This document shows positions 63,134 through 64,000 of a stretch of 64,000 nt of DNA, in pieces (the first letter of the stretch is position 1; each line of letters begins with the position of its first letter). This DNA is from Granulicella sp. WH15. GTDB taxonomy: Bacteria; Acidobacteriota; Terriglobia; Terriglobales; Acidobacteriaceae. The notes under the pieces were generated by a model that was not told the origin of the DNA, made no database searches, and saw only the letters and a list, made by a program, of their open reading frames with translations. The position numbers and the translations under genes were made by a program. Location of the stretch: positions 3,472,001 through 3,536,000 of the forward strand of contig NZ_CP042596.1 of the NCBI RefSeq assembly GCF_009914315.1, written 5' to 3'.

Positions 63134-63505
63134 CTAAAGCTGGTAGGGGATACGTACGTGAGGGTTTTCGGTGGAAAAATCCCGCGTGTTGCGAGTGATG
63201 AGCAGGTGGTCGCTCAACTCGGCGGACGCCAGGATCATGGCGTTGGGCAGCTTCATCCGCGGCTGGCGGCGCATCACGATGGCACGCTCAGCGGTCGCCA
63301 TCGTGATGGGCAGTATCGTGAAAGAGGCAAGAAAGACGCGGGTTTCAGCTTCGTGCTCGGACTTTACTCCCGCCATCACCTCCATCCAGGTGATGATGCT
63401 GATGGCTCGGCTCTGGTATCGGTCCATCTCGACGCGGGCGGCCTCTATGCCGCTCAGGTAGTCGATCAGGATGTTGGTATCGAAAAGGGCGCTGGTGCCT
63501 ACCAT
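63134..63505 (-). CDS. vapC: PIN-domain ribonuclease toxin VapC-like
   Basis: The ATG at 63505 overlaps the vapB stop, giving 123 residues. PIN motifs are 'ALFDTNILIDYL' (Asp9), 'TWMEVMAG' (Glu42) and 'TRNTRDF' (Asp109). The third acidic site, usually Asp in 'LPDA', reads 'LPNA' (Asn88). Metal coordination may be weakened, so the toxin could be less active. The longer frame from 63559 lies in vapB and is rejected. Confidence 0.85.
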   Translation of the reverse strand: MVGTSALFDTNILIDYLSGIEAARVEMDRYQSRAISIITWMEVMAGVKSEHEAETRVFLASFTILPITMATAERAIVMRRQPRMKLPNAMILASAELSDHLLITRNTRDFSTENPHVRIPYQL

Positions 63506-63714
63506 TCGTCGCGCAGCCGCTTCTGGAACTCCAGGCCGTCCTCCGGCTGGTCGGCCCACAGGCCGAAGGCGCTGGACTTCTTTGCCAGACGGTGCGGCTC
63601 CAGATAGTGGGCGATAGCCTGCCGGACCAGCTCGGCGCGCGGAACATCGCCAGCCTTGCTCAACTGGTTGAGCAGGTTCAGGTCATCTTCGGGGATATCG
63701 ACGAGGGTTCGCAT
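63499..63714 (-). CDS. vapB: Ribbon-helix-helix antitoxin VapB-like
   Basis: This 71-residue protein has a short beta strand 'RTLVDIPEDDLNLLNQL' followed by 'VPRAELVRQAIAHYL', the ribbon-helix-helix DNA-binding unit, and an acidic/aromatic tail ('FGLWADQPEDGLEFQKRLRDEW') likely to bind the toxin. AGGAGG precedes the ATG. It overlaps vapC by seven bases, typical of toxin-antitoxin pairs. Confidence 0.85.
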   Translation of the reverse strand: MRTLVDIPEDDLNLLNQLSKAGDVPRAELVRQAIAHYLEPHRLAKKSSAFGLWADQPEDGLEFQKRLRDEW

Positions 63715-63735
63715 CGCAGCCTCCTGACGGACGCA

Positions 63736-63756
63736 TGATATACACCCACGATATCA
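63736..63756. promoter_or_regulatory. Candidate vapBC operator
   Basis: TGATAT at 63736 and ATATCA at 63751 form an inverted repeat with a nine-base spacer, centred 32 bases before the vapB start. Ribbon-helix-helix antitoxins bind such sites to repress their own operon. Confidence 0.5.
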
Positions 63757-63761
63757 CTCTG

Positions 63762-64000
63762 TCAGGCCCGCTCGGCAGAGCGCTTCTTGCGCTGGAGCAG
63801 CCACACCAGGTAGGCCAGCACGGCCAGATTGATAAGCAGCAGCGAGAGCCGCATCCAATTGGGACGGCGGGCCAGCTCGTAAAGCTCCCACGGCAGGAAC
63901 GAGACCGTCAGAATCAGCGTCAGGTACTCGGCCCATACCTTTTCGAGCAGCAGCCCGATCCCTTCAGTCAGCGCCAGCCCGGAGTAGGCGAAGGTCGCCA
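63762..64000 (-). CDS. DUF2127-like membrane protein, truncated at the window edge
   Basis: The 79 visible C-terminal residues read 'AYSGLALTEGIGLLLEKVWAEYL', 'LTVSFLPWELYELARRPNWMRLS' and 'LINLAVLAYLVWLLQRKKR'. The 'EGIGL..WAEYL...LPWE.YEL.RRP' pattern is typical of DUF2127 proteins, small polytopic membrane proteins of unknown function. The start lies outside the window. Confidence 0.7.
   Translation of the reverse strand, partial: ATFAYSGLALTEGIGLLLEKVWAEYLTLILTVSFLPWELYELARRPNWMRLSLLLINLAVLAYLVWLLQRKKRSAERA

Noticed and set aside
62949..63198. Short open frames upstream of mraZ
   Set aside because: No binding sites and no protein-like composition; the stretch holds the mraZ leader and vapBC terminator.

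Overview
The window reads as a stretch of a high-G+C acidobacterial chromosome, most likely class Terriglobia (relatives of Granulicella, Edaphobacter or Terriglobus). This is inferred from the division/cell-wall (dcw) genes, a cupin that matches the manganese hydroxynitrile lyases of Granulicella and Acidobacterium in length and metal-ligand numbering, a YXWGXW-repeat secreted protein, and G+C-rich third codon positions. No database search was possible, so the lineage is an inference.

Bases 1 to about 19941 are the late half of a Mu-like transposable prophage, all on the plus strand. Its head module follows the Mu order: a small gp26-type protein, gp27 (small terminase), gp28 (large terminase), gp29 portal, gp30 minor head protein, a protease with a nested scaffold, a cement protein, the major capsid protein, gp35-, gp36- and gpG-like proteins, and gp37. 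The tail has no sheath gene. It has a tail-tube protein, two small genes at the chaperone position, a 1330-residue tape measure and three tail-tip proteins, one with a lambda gpL-type cysteine cluster. The phage is therefore a transposable siphophage, like Pseudomonas phages B3 and D3112. Its right end can be placed at about 19941, where the phage runs into a chromosomal repeat.

Bases 20 to 37 kb carry dxr and rseP, a DHH phosphoesterase, a CPBP protease, a penicillin-acylase-family hydrolase, a GT-C-like membrane protein, a prenyl diphosphate synthase, an HNL-like cupin, a MIP18/DUF59 protein, a methyltransferase, the tsaE-nnrD pair and a lone transpeptidase-domain PBP. From 36.3 to 62.8 kb on the minus strand lies an interrupted dcw cluster. 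In transcription order it is mraZ, rsmH, ftsL, ftsI, murE, murF, mraY, murD, ftsW, murG, then a three-gene plus-strand insertion (BI-1 family, acetamidase family, YXWGXW protein), then murC, ftsQ, ftsA, then a second insertion (LysR regulator, twin-cupin oxalate decarboxylase, plus-strand glycosidase), then ftsZ. murB and ddl are not among the genes between murC and ftsQ. A three-box MraZ operator precedes mraZ. A vapBC module and a truncated DUF2127-type gene close the window.

The most striking unexplained structure is a family of modular intergenic repeats found at nine loci between 19.9 and 55.5 kb and not seen inside the prophage. They are mosaics of small hairpins whose stems change on both sides between copies (GGCAC/GTGCC, GGTAC/GTACC, GTCAC/GTGAC; CCTCC/GGAGG, CCCGC/GCGGG), which points to selection on RNA or single-strand structure. 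Some copies abut stop codons and end in a terminator-like hairpin plus T run. One appears to have supplied the C-terminal codons and stop of a cupin gene. Three genes (the phage protease/scaffold, ftsQ and murC) each seem to lack one base in a short G/C run, which may be sequencing error.
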